Shown here: positions 38,301 to 45,261 of the stretch, piece by piece
Layout: the number at the start of each line of letters is the position of its first letter
Position numbering within the stretch: the stretch's first letter is position 1
NCBI RefSeq assembly: GCF_004362245.1
Contig: NZ_SNWM01000002.1
Span: 682,001-746,000, forward strand
Length of the DNA stretch: 64,000 nucleotides
Direction: 5' to 3'
Origin: Pedobacter duraquae
GTDB lineage: Bacteria > Bacteroidota > Bacteroidia > Sphingobacteriales > Sphingobacteriaceae
Position numbers and translations under genes: made by a program
Notes under the pieces: model-generated
What the model was told of the DNA's origin: nothing
Databases searched by the model: none
What the model saw: the letters and a program-made list of their open reading frames with translations, nothing else

Positions 38301-38898
38301 ACCGGCTAAAAAAACGTTGTTTGCCGGTTTCACCGAAAATGCACAGGCCAAGTATTTACAACGCAGGTTGATGATGGGCTTGGGAATGGACATTACCAGG
38401 TTAATGCAGTACGACTTTAAAGACGACGGCAAAGACCCCTACGAACCTGAACACCACTTCGGCCTGGTTGATCCGGAACTAAATCCTAAGGTGGCTTACA
38501 ACGCTGTTAAAAGACTGGCTGAAACAACTGCCGATTTCATTTCGGACCCATCCATTAACGTGTCGGTGTTTCCCGTGGCAGACCGGCCAGATACCTATCC
38601 CATCATATGGGACCAATCCATGCTGGCGGCGCCAGGTACCATCCCGGTTTATACATTCAAAGATCGACTGAACCAAACGGTTATTGCAATCTGGTCGGCA
38701 GAACGTGCCGACGGCGATTTCAGCACCAGACTTGCCAATTTAACAATAGACGCTGGAAATAAGCCGGTAAAATCCATGACTATGACCGACCTGATGACCG
38801 GTACAAGCCAGGAGCTGGAATTCACTACAAAACAAGGTAAGCTGAATATTGATAATATGAACATCCCTGATTACCCGGTACTGATCTATCTCAAATAA
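35329..38898 (+). CDS. fusion enzyme: GH92 alpha-mannosidase plus clan GH-A glycoside hydrolase
   Basis: After a signal peptide (to about residue 25), residues 28-734 form a full GH92 exo-alpha-mannosidase: YVNPFIGTEATGHTYPGATVPFGMVQLSPET, GFSHTHLNGTG and GNDDCGQMSAWYLFSTLGFYPVNP. Residues about 740-1189 form a TIM-barrel glycosidase of clan GH-A (GH39/GH5-like), with acid/base E848 in EMQNEP and nucleophile E984 in WLTEFGYS, then a small beta domain. GH92 needs calcium and removes alpha-mannose from N-glycans or mannans. The second half could cut the backbone. The join lies in an A10 run (37530-37539); one extra A gives TAA two codons later, one fewer gives TAG soon after. Confidence 0.88.
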   Translation: MKRRKIYTIMVMLTIIVGWQNISFAQGNLKYVNPFIGTEATGHTYPGATVPFGMVQLSPETGNYNWAYCSGYRYTDKEIHGFSHTHLNGTGAMDLGDILIFPYQTLADKGYKSGFSKSSEKASPGFYEVTLNADNIKAELTAAAHTGVHRYTFNKSGSAYLLVDLQHGLVDKEKDLAGRVLESKVNIENKTTITGYIRSKRWVDKKIFFVLQTTKSFTTASFADGERKRQIVINFPSTKGASIEMKIAISSVSIEGARKNLTETTGKNFDAVRAEAEKTWTTYLNKMAIEGNDAQKQNFYTSMYHLAIQPNNIADIDGKYRAQDDKIYTSPTKTYFSTFSLWDTYRAAHPMYTILMPERAGQMVQSMIGHFNAAGTLPVWTLFGKETWTMIGNHAVPVIADAMLKNIKGFDYEKAYQAVKTTLTNNGNPKYDWSILNKYGYLPADLVKIESVSRTLEAAFDDWCAAQMAKKLNKTSDYGFFIKRAGAYANVFDQKSGLMRGKKSDGSWVNPFDPLKISHAESSGGDFTEGNAWQYTWHVQQDVPGLIRLMGGEKAFTNKLDSLFNMDSKITGDGSTLDVTGLIGQYAHGNEPSHHITYLYTLAGEPWKTQELIPKILKEQYKNAPDGLSGNDDCGQMSAWYLFSTLGFYPVNPAEGKYVFGAPAFKKAVINLEGGKTFTVEAPEVSTKNIYVQKIELNGKPYYGNTINHSEIMAGGRLVFTMGSKPAALMQVGLKKKVNDKLGTCTHFAQGWNYENIMPMIADAGLGWIRDDLNWNDVEKQKGVYVIPAQTLKWIKAAHAHNLKLILLLNRGNSLYSNPYDPEAYAQFSAAMAKQLKGDVDVFEMQNEPANFGYTKYYGGHWNGIDASGKQEAWVTNYVTLLNKAAKAIKAVDPTVKVIGLGSVAPVNFRQLQAGIAPEVDGLTDHPYSYRTVPEIIPYSGSAGILKRDGIATADDKGTFSSQIEMYRAQSAKYNGPKEIWLTEFGYSVFQPAKKTLFAGFTENAQAKYLQRRLMMGLGMDITRLMQYDFKDDGKDPYEPEHHFGLVDPELNPKVAYNAVKRLAETTADFISDPSINVSVFPVADRPDTYPIIWDQSMLAAPGTIPVYTFKDRLNQTVIAIWSAERADGDFSTRLANLTIDAGNKPVKSMTMTDLMTGTSQELEFTTKQGKLNIDNMNIPDYPVLIYLK

Positions 38899-39073
38899 AT
38901 AAAAATCCTGGCGATGCAGAGAAAAAGCTGGTTACTGTTTTTCTAATTTGCCCCTATGCGATACTATACCTATGGTGCTGCGAAAGTAGCACTATAGGTA
39001 GTTTCGCTCCCTGCCATATTTTATACTATTTTGATTATAAAATAAAATTGTCCTGCCAAAACAACTGCTTTCG
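38899..39073. other. non-coding stretch after the glycan-utilisation operon
   Basis: No gene of credible coding quality was found here. An A/T-rich 7-bp inverted repeat (AGAAAAA/TTTTTCT, near 38920-38945) just after the operon may be a weak terminator, and a larger hairpin follows it. Confidence 0.5.
38967..39000 (+). other. 15-bp hairpin with GAAA tetraloop
   Basis: Left arm 38967-38981 pairs along its full length with 38986-39000 (two G-T wobbles) around the loop GAAA at 38982-38985. A GNRA-type loop makes this a stable RNA structure. It could be the 3' end structure of the operon message or part of a small RNA. Confidence 0.6.
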
Positions 39074-39133
39074 TCCAGTATCTCTCCAGTTCTTGTCCAG
39101 TTCCTGTCCAGACATCAGCCAAAAAACACTGGA
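39074..39133 (+). repeat. four TCCAG repeats at exact 11-bp spacing plus one inverted copy
   Basis: TCCAG occurs at 39074, 39085, 39096 and 39107, each 11 bp after the last, so all face the same side of the helix; CTGGA (inverted) is at 39129-39133. The array ends 13 bp before a -7 promoter box. This looks like a phased binding site for a regulator of the downstream DUF6266 gene. Confidence 0.65.
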
Positions 39134-39145
39134 TAAAACATGTAT

Positions 39146-39153
39146 TACATTTG
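39146..39153 (+). promoter_or_regulatory. Bacteroidota -7 promoter box (TACATTTG) for DUF6266 gene
   Basis: Exact TAnnTTTG match 62 bases before the start codon and directly after the TCCAG array. Confidence 0.55.
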
Positions 39154-39215
39154 GATAATTACTGTATTAGTCGTATATTGTATAGTGCATAACTAACTTA
39201 TACACAGAACTTAAA

Positions 39216-39854
39216 ATGGCAATTCTCAAAAACGGAATCTTAAGCGGCCCCCTTGGTAAGGTGGGACCCGTTGTGGGTTACATGCGCCGCGGCGTTTATG
39301 TAATCCGTTCCAAGGCAGAAGTAACTCCGCCAAGGACAGAAAAACAAAAAGCTACTCTGCAACGGATGCAGGTCTTGAGTCCATTCCTCAACCTGATTTC
39401 AGACTATCTGGCTATAGGCTTTCAGCTCGAAGCAGAAGGAAAAAGCAGAACCCCAAACAACGAGGCTAAGTCTTACAACCTCAAGTATGGCGTTAAAGGG
39501 CAGTATCCAAATCAAGAAATAGATTATCCCGGACTTAAGCTAACCAGTGGGCAATTGCCGATACCAGAGGACTTTCAACTTGAGTTTGAAGATCAGGGCC
39601 TTAAATTAACCTGGAACACTGAGGGAGATCTGCGTGGCACAAGCCCAAAAGACCAATTGATGTTGATGGCTTATTTTCCTGAGAGCGACAAAGTGGTGAA
39701 AATTACTGCTGGTAAGCAAAGGAAATCCGGGCTACAGTTTAAAAGAATCAACGCCCAACTAAGGGGTAAAACCATGGAAGTATATGTGTCTTTTATTTCG
39801 GAAAACAGGAGGGCGATCTCCAACAGTAAATATTTAGGCAGATACACGTTTTAA
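39216..39854 (+). CDS. DUF6266 family protein
   Basis: The 212-residue protein opens with the family signature AILKNGILSGPLGKVGPVVGYMRRGVYVIRSKAE, followed by a Pro/Thr/Lys-rich turn and a beta-rich body. DUF6266 is a family of unknown function that is often present in several copies in Sphingobacteriaceae genomes. No signal peptide is evident. The gene stands alone behind a promoter with phased repeats. I cannot assign a role. Confidence 0.85.
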   Translation: MAILKNGILSGPLGKVGPVVGYMRRGVYVIRSKAEVTPPRTEKQKATLQRMQVLSPFLNLISDYLAIGFQLEAEGKSRTPNNEAKSYNLKYGVKGQYPNQEIDYPGLKLTSGQLPIPEDFQLEFEDQGLKLTWNTEGDLRGTSPKDQLMLMAYFPESDKVVKITAGKQRKSGLQFKRINAQLRGKTMEVYVSFISENRRAISNSKYLGRYTF

Positions 39855-39886
39855 ATCATTCCTGAGGCCTTTTGTCATATATTCTG

Positions 39887-39894
39887 TATGTTTG
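39887..39894 (+). promoter_or_regulatory. Bacteroidota -7 promoter box (TATGTTTG) for fkbM-like gene
   Basis: Exact TAnnTTTG match 22 bases before the start codon. A TTTG at 39871 is too close to be an ideal -33 element. Confidence 0.45.
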
Positions 39895-39916
39895 GGCATC
39901 GTAGTCCGCCATAAAG

Positions 39917-40705
39917 ATGATCGCAAACCTTATTAAAAGAATTCTAGGTATCCATCCTCAGCAAGGGGTAAAGCCTTTAAAAAACCTGATCCACGTGGGA
40001 TCTAAATTTCATGGATACCATATTCCGCAGGAATTTCTGCGGCCTGAATCGGTATGCTATCTAATTGGTGCTGGTGATGATATCAGCTTTGATACGGAAC
40101 TCAAAGTGTTGTTCGATTCACAGATTTACATTTTCGACCCAACTCCGGAAGGCATAGAACATTTTAAGCAGCTTAAGGTAGATACTGCAGCAGGCAAGCC
40201 AACAACAATTGATAACCTTGCCCCTTTTACCTACAGTATCAGCAGCGAAAAACTGGAAGAAATCCATTTTGTAGAGATTGGTGTATGGGATACCAAAACC
40301 ACCTTAAAATTCTACGATCCGGTAAAAGAAAATTACGCATCACACTCGGTTTATCTTTTTACAGATTCAGACACTTATATTGAAGCACCGGTGGATCGTT
40401 TATCAAGCCTGATGCAACAACTTGGACATACTGCCGTAGACATGGTCAAGATGGAAATTGAAGGTGCAGAGTACACTGTAATCGATACAATCGTGAAAGA
40501 TAAACTGGACGTTAAACTGATCCTTGTAGAGTTTGATGAGGTCTACAATACAAAAGACAAAGGTTTTCATTTCAGGATTAAAAAGGCCTGTAAGCAGTTA
40601 ATGGATGCAGGTTATGTGATGATCCATTCTACTGAGCACCTGAAAAGAAGTTTTCTAAGAAAGGACATTTATGCGCAGCTTAAAGCCAGGGAAACATCTA
40701 AATAA
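39917..40705 (+). CDS. FkbM-family methyltransferase
   Basis: This 262-residue class I SAM-dependent methyltransferase of the FkbM type shows YLIGAGDDISFD as SAM loop (about 49-60), an acidic end of strand 2 (IYIFDPTPEG), the family's V-x-R-L-S-S-L motif (APVDRLSSLMQQLG) and VDMVKMEIEGAEYTVI. The family methylates hydroxyl groups of sugars, polyketides or glycans. No glycan-biosynthesis genes are beside it, so the substrate is unknown. Confidence 0.9.
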   Translation: MIANLIKRILGIHPQQGVKPLKNLIHVGSKFHGYHIPQEFLRPESVCYLIGAGDDISFDTELKVLFDSQIYIFDPTPEGIEHFKQLKVDTAAGKPTTIDNLAPFTYSISSEKLEEIHFVEIGVWDTKTTLKFYDPVKENYASHSVYLFTDSDTYIEAPVDRLSSLMQQLGHTAVDMVKMEIEGAEYTVIDTIVKDKLDVKLILVEFDEVYNTKDKGFHFRIKKACKQLMDAGYVMIHSTEHLKRSFLRKDIYAQLKARETSK

Positions 40706-40718
40706 GCCTTTTCCCCGG

Positions 40719-41318
40719 TTACAGTTTGCTATTCAGGAGATTCAACGTCAATTCTCCATTTTCAGCTAATTCAAAACGGGTTATCGAAGAGTTCTCCTGG
40801 GCGATCTTCCTATAGTTTTTCAACGGCATACCAAGTTTATGAGCAAGAAATAACCGGTTAACCCCATTATGAGCTACTACAAGAATATTTCCTGAGGAAT
40901 GTCTTTCTAACAGACTATTAAAAAAATCAGCTACACGTTCAACAACCTCTGCTCCGCTTTCTCCCGTGCCTCCGGCACGATATTTTGCAGGATCTGTATC
41001 CCAGTTTTGCCAGCTCATCGGGTCTTCAGCAACAAACTCCGCTCTTGTTTTCCCCTCCCAAACACCAAAGTCCACTTCTATCAATCTCTGATCAGTCTCC
41101 ACTTCTGAACCATTTGAGGCAATCTCGGCAGTTCTTTTCGCCCTGAATAATGGAGAGGCATACACCGCATCAAGCTTTATATTCCTCAATTGCTCGGCAA
41201 CAGCAGTTGCCTGCGCCAACCCTTTTGTAGTTAATTGTGCATCTGTTCTTCCGCAATAGCGGTTGCCATCAGCATTGTAAGTTGTTTCTCCGTGTCTGAG
41301 CAGATAAATGTTAAGCAT
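40719..41318 (-). CDS. histidine phosphatase family protein (phosphoglycerate mutase-like)
   Basis: The phosphatase signature LLRHGETTYN (catalytic His9 of the RHG motif) is near the start, with LIEVDFGVWEG and VVAHNGVNR (second catalytic His) later. About 199 residues. It overlaps the upstream FGGY kinase gene by 8 bases (ATGCTTAA), so a kinase and a phosphatase are translated in close coupling. It may remove phosphate from an intermediate of the pathway. The long upstream frame inside the kinase gene is a shadow. Confidence 0.9.
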   Translation of the reverse strand: MLNIYLLRHGETTYNADGNRYCGRTDAQLTTKGLAQATAVAEQLRNIKLDAVYASPLFRAKRTAEIASNGSEVETDQRLIEVDFGVWEGKTRAEFVAEDPMSWQNWDTDPAKYRAGGTGESGAEVVERVADFFNSLLERHSSGNILVVAHNGVNRLFLAHKLGMPLKNYRKIAQENSSITRFELAENGELTLNLLNSKL

Positions 41319-42768
41319 AGATGTTCGTGGTACTAATATAGCGTTTGTTAACGAGTGCCGCCAGAAATTTCTGGTAGGCCTTATCATATTGCGCAACGAG
41401 CTCTGGTTCCGGAAAAACTTCCAGCTCCTTGATATTGAGTGTCGCAGCAGCTTCTATCAGCGAATTAAAATGTGTTTTTGATGCAGCAGAAATCGCAGCA
41501 CCAACAGCGCCGGAAGCTTCCTTCATCTTGATGATCGGAAGGTTAAGCACATTGCTTCTGATTTTTAACCAGACCTTGCTGTTGCTTGCCCCACCTGCAG
41601 TGTATACCGCATGTACTTTTTCTCCCGACAGCTGGCTGATCAGCTCATAGGCGTATCTTTCCAGATAAGCCACCCCTTCCATATTAGCTGTAAATTGCGC
41701 TTCAGGGGAGAGTCCTTCGGGCTCAAAACCCTGAGCTTTAGGCGCCAATATCGGAAACCGCTCTCCATACTGGCGCAATGGCCAGGCAATTACGCCACTT
41801 GGGATCATGCCTTCGGCAACTTTGTTATAATGTGGTAGCTTGTCACCAAATGCTTTTGTTACCCAGTCGGCACCAGTATTACTTGCACCACCGGGCATCC
41901 AATACCCTGCGGGGTGCCTGTGACTATATATCCTGCCCTGGGGATCCAGTACTTCATTTTCTGTAACGCCTTTAATCACCATTGTGGTACCTATGGTAGT
42001 GTTCCAGTTTCCTGGTGCCACAGCACCCGAAGCAATTTGCGACGCACAGCCGTCTGTTATCCCTACAGCAACCTTAATTCCTTCAGGCAGTCCCAATGCG
42101 GCCGCTACCATGGGATCGATACTACCTAAAACACTTCCAGAAGGCAGCACTTGTGGCATCCATCCGCGTTTTAGAGGGATTGAAGCAAACAGATAATCCG
42201 GCCATTCCAGTTTGCTCACATCGTAACCTGATTTAAAGGCGTTCGTGTAGTCTGTGATCCCCCAGCATCCGCTAAGCTTGCCAACTATGTAATCAGCGGC
42301 ATGGATCCAGGAATGGATCTGTTTTATTTTTTCAGGGTAACATTCCAGGAACCACAGCATTTTAGAAAGACCGCAGGAAGCATTAAAGGTCGTAAAACCT
42401 GCTTGCCCGGCATGCTGTGCCGCTTGTGAGCAAAAAGCACCCTGATCTGCTGAGCGTTTATCACTATACATAATCGCCCGATGTAAAGGCTGATGGTTTT
42501 CATCCAATGGGATTACGGTGCCGGAAGTAGAAGTTACACCAATAGCTTCAATAGCGTTGAGGAACAGTTGGCCCCTCCCCTGAGAAGTGATTTCCAGCAG
42601 GCAATCCTGGCAACTCTGCCACCACAGCTGAGGGTCTTGCTCCTCCCTTGAATCTGCAGTAAGCTCAAATACCCGTTCTGCCTGGGCAGCAATCTGCCCA
42701 TCGGCACCCAATACAACTACCCGGGCACCCTGAGTGCCTATATCTATACCTATAAAGTATGGCGCCAT
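41311..42768 (-). CDS. FGGY-family carbohydrate kinase 1 (xylulokinase/ribulokinase-like)
   Basis: The actin-fold sugar kinase has PYFIGIDIGTQGARVVVLGADG at its start (ATP phosphate-1 loop), GVTSTSGTVIPLDENHQP and SDKRSAD in the first domain, GITDGCASQIASGAV near the middle and TAGGASNSKVWLKIRSNVLNLPI (FGGY signature region) in the second domain. About 485 residues. It phosphorylates a pentulose or polyol. Its stop codon overlaps the phosphatase start, and its start is one base after the stop of a second FGGY kinase; one operon with these is clear. Confidence 0.93.
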   Translation of the reverse strand: MAPYFIGIDIGTQGARVVVLGADGQIAAQAERVFELTADSREEQDPQLWWQSCQDCLLEITSQGRGQLFLNAIEAIGVTSTSGTVIPLDENHQPLHRAIMYSDKRSADQGAFCSQAAQHAGQAGFTTFNASCGLSKMLWFLECYPEKIKQIHSWIHAADYIVGKLSGCWGITDYTNAFKSGYDVSKLEWPDYLFASIPLKRGWMPQVLPSGSVLGSIDPMVAAALGLPEGIKVAVGITDGCASQIASGAVAPGNWNTTIGTTMVIKGVTENEVLDPQGRIYSHRHPAGYWMPGGASNTGADWVTKAFGDKLPHYNKVAEGMIPSGVIAWPLRQYGERFPILAPKAQGFEPEGLSPEAQFTANMEGVAYLERYAYELISQLSGEKVHAVYTAGGASNSKVWLKIRSNVLNLPIIKMKEASGAVGAAISAASKTHFNSLIEAAATLNIKELEVFPEPELVAQYDKAYQKFLAALVNKRYISTTNIYA

Positions 42769-42769
42769 T

Positions 42770-44218
42770 TTAATTAAAAGTTGTTTTAAATGCCTTTCTG
42801 GTATCTTTCCATTCAGCATACAGTTGTTGCTCTTCCGGCAAAATTTGCGGGAAGGTAATTTCGAGCGTTACCGGCTCCGGCTGAGGCTTATTTAGTGCCT
42901 TATTGCAGATGAAGACCCCACCACTGATCGAAGACTGCGTGTAGTTTTCCCGAATCACTATTTTTTTTTGAAGCAAGTTGGCAATAAATTGCCTGAGGAC
43001 CGGACTTTGAATCCCACCACCACATGCCCACACGTAATCTACATCATGATTGACCACAGCACAAAGGCTATTGTAATTTTCCCTGATGCTACAAGCAATG
43101 TCCCACAGTGTTGCCCAAACAAATCCGGCACGACTAAGTCGATGTGAGACCGGCGTATCGAAGATAAATCCCCCACGGGTAATCGGCGATTTCTCATCCG
43201 CCACCAGGGATCCTAAAGAAGCGACACACTGGTAGTGATCCAATGCTGAAAGTTCCTTCTCTATTACAGCGTAAGGCTCATTCGGATAAAAAATCTCTTT
43301 TAATCGTTGGTAGTTAAGGCCTGTTACACCTGCATTCGCCTCAACAATAAAGCTATTGCTATCGATATGCCGTCCTGTCCATAACCGCTGCTGCGCATCG
43401 GTGGTATAAGCTATGCCGATCTGTACTATAGGCGTGGTAGTACCGGAAACGATAACGATATCACCAGCTTCAGGTTGTGTGCTCTGCACACCCAATTGCG
43501 TATCTGCACCACCAACAATAATTAATGCATCAGCAGAAATACCAAACGCCACAGCTGCTGCTGCCTTCACTGTTCCTAGTATTGTCCCCGAATCCTTCAG
43601 TTCAGGCAACAGTGAAGCATCAATATTGAAATATTCGCAGAGCCTTGCCGACCATTGTTTTTCTTTGACGTCATATAGCAGGGTTTCCGAAGCCTGTGAA
43701 TGTTCATAGTGCGAAACTCCACTAAGCTGGTAGGTAGCCCAATCGCTGATACTCATAAACTGAGCAGTCTGCGCCCAAATTTCTTTACGCCGTTCCCGGA
43801 TTCCAATTAATTTCATCGCCGAAAACAGAGAAGTCGGAAATCTCCCTGTTAATTGATAAACAGCATCAGCATCCGGGATGTTGGCTTCCCATTCTCGACC
43901 GCGATGGTCAATATTGGGTAAGCCTATCAGTGAGCTGCCATGTTGATCAATCAGTACAATTCCTTCACGCTGACTAGTGGATGTAACTGCAAGAACTGCA
44001 ACCGGACCAGCTTCAGCCAAAGCCTTGTGTGCTAAATCCTGAATTTCCTGCCAAAGCTTATTTGGATCAAAATAAAGGGCTTCAGGATATAATTCATCCC
44101 GTATGTACTCCATATCTACTCTCGCTAGTCCAAGCAATGTACCTGTTACAGATACTACTGCCACCCGTACATTTCCTGTACCGATATCTATCACTATATA
44201 TGCTTCCTGAAGATCCAT
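42770..44218 (-). CDS. FGGY-family carbohydrate kinase 2, LsrK (autoinducer-2 kinase)-like subgroup
   Basis: This is a 482-residue FGGY kinase with IVIDIGTGNVRVAVV at the N-terminus. By eye the segments STSQREGIVL, SISDWATYQLSG and IIVGGADTQLGVQST resemble LsrK more than xylulokinases or the neighbouring kinase, with which it shares only the general fold. No other lsr genes are nearby, so the true substrate is probably another linear sugar or polyol. It lies 18 bases after the dehydrogenase gene, in the operon led by susC. Confidence 0.88.
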   Translation of the reverse strand: MDLQEAYIVIDIGTGNVRVAVVSVTGTLLGLARVDMEYIRDELYPEALYFDPNKLWQEIQDLAHKALAEAGPVAVLAVTSTSQREGIVLIDQHGSSLIGLPNIDHRGREWEANIPDADAVYQLTGRFPTSLFSAMKLIGIRERRKEIWAQTAQFMSISDWATYQLSGVSHYEHSQASETLLYDVKEKQWSARLCEYFNIDASLLPELKDSGTILGTVKAAAAVAFGISADALIIVGGADTQLGVQSTQPEAGDIVIVSGTTTPIVQIGIAYTTDAQQRLWTGRHIDSNSFIVEANAGVTGLNYQRLKEIFYPNEPYAVIEKELSALDHYQCVASLGSLVADEKSPITRGGFIFDTPVSHRLSRAGFVWATLWDIACSIRENYNSLCAVVNHDVDYVWACGGGIQSPVLRQFIANLLQKKIVIRENYTQSSISGGVFICNKALNKPQPEPVTLEITFPQILPEEQQLYAEWKDTRKAFKTTFN

Positions 44219-44236
44219 TGGCCTTGATATTTAGCT

Positions 44237-45208
44237 TTAAAAATTAGTCAATTTAGCCTTTTCTGTAGCAAACCAATTCATAATTTTTCGGTTGAGAATC
44301 TCAACATGGTGATCCTCCACTTCGTCTGTGGCACCGGCAATATGTGGTGTAGCCAATACGTTTGGCAGGTTGATGATCCGGTTATCGGTTGCATCAGGGG
44401 GTTCGTGATCAAACACATCCAGAATTGCGCCACGGATCAGGTTATTCTCCAGGGCAAAACACAAGTCCTCACGAACAACAACACTCGCCCTTGCGGTATT
44501 TACAAAGATGGCATCTTTCTTCATTAATGAAATCAGGTCCTTGTTGATCATACCGATCGTATCCGGCGTTACGGGCAAATGAATTGATACGATATCTGAA
44601 GTTCGAAAAACCTCTTCAATGGTGGCTTTTGTATACTTTGGATCAAATTCCTTCAAGTAAGGATCATAGAAACTGATCTTACACGGAAAATTTTCTACCA
44701 TTTCAGCAATACGCTGACCGACGGCACCAAATCCCACCATACCAATAGTTTTACCGGCCATTTCATTCCCTTTAAATTGCAGGTATGAAGTATGGGCACC
44801 GGCACCCCAGCCGCCGCCTTTCAGCCATGCGCTTCCTTCAAAAACAAAACGTAGCATATCAATTACCGTAGCTAAAAACAGCTCTGCTACCGCCTGTGCA
44901 TTTCTGGCAGGGGTATGAAATACAGGTATGTTATAAAGTGCCGCTGTTTCCAGGCAGACATTACTGGGCGTACCCCTGCAAACTCCGATAAACTGGAGAT
45001 CCGGAAAAGCCTCGATCACTTCCTTCGTCACCTCATCATGTTCGGTAATCAAAGCGTCAGCCTGCGTTTCCCGCAGTAAACTGATAAGCTCTGAGGGGTT
45101 AAAAGCGCGCCCGTGATCCTTCCAGGGTCTGTTAATAACATCTCCAAGTGCATTTTCCAGTTCTTTTTGTCCTTCTTCGTGATAAGGGGCGGTCAGTAAT
45201 ATCTTCAT
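44237..45208 (-). CDS. D-isomer-specific 2-hydroxyacid dehydrogenase
   Basis: The NAD-binding Rossmann loop MVGFGAVGQRI (about 158-167) and the catalytic set R240 (NTARAS), E269 (DVFDHEPP) and H289 (TPHIAGAT) are all present; 323 residues is normal. It resembles phosphoglycerate dehydrogenases but lacks the C-terminal ACT domain, so it more likely acts on a sugar-derived 2-hydroxy acid or its phosphate. It is placed between susD and two sugar kinases. Confidence 0.92.
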   Translation of the reverse strand: MKILLTAPYHEEGQKELENALGDVINRPWKDHGRAFNPSELISLLRETQADALITEHDEVTKEVIEAFPDLQFIGVCRGTPSNVCLETAALYNIPVFHTPARNAQAVAELFLATVIDMLRFVFEGSAWLKGGGWGAGAHTSYLQFKGNEMAGKTIGMVGFGAVGQRIAEMVENFPCKISFYDPYLKEFDPKYTKATIEEVFRTSDIVSIHLPVTPDTIGMINKDLISLMKKDAIFVNTARASVVVREDLCFALENNLIRGAILDVFDHEPPDATDNRIINLPNVLATPHIAGATDEVEDHHVEILNRKIMNWFATEKAKLTNF

Positions 45209-45261
45209 AGTTGATAATTAGGGTATAACATTATTATAGCTGGCTGTAACATTAATCCGGG

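Noticed and set aside
39074-39133. TCCAG repeats as a CRISPR-like or transposon end
   Set aside because: Units are only 5 bases with 6-base gaps and sit before a promoter; a protein-binding array fits better.
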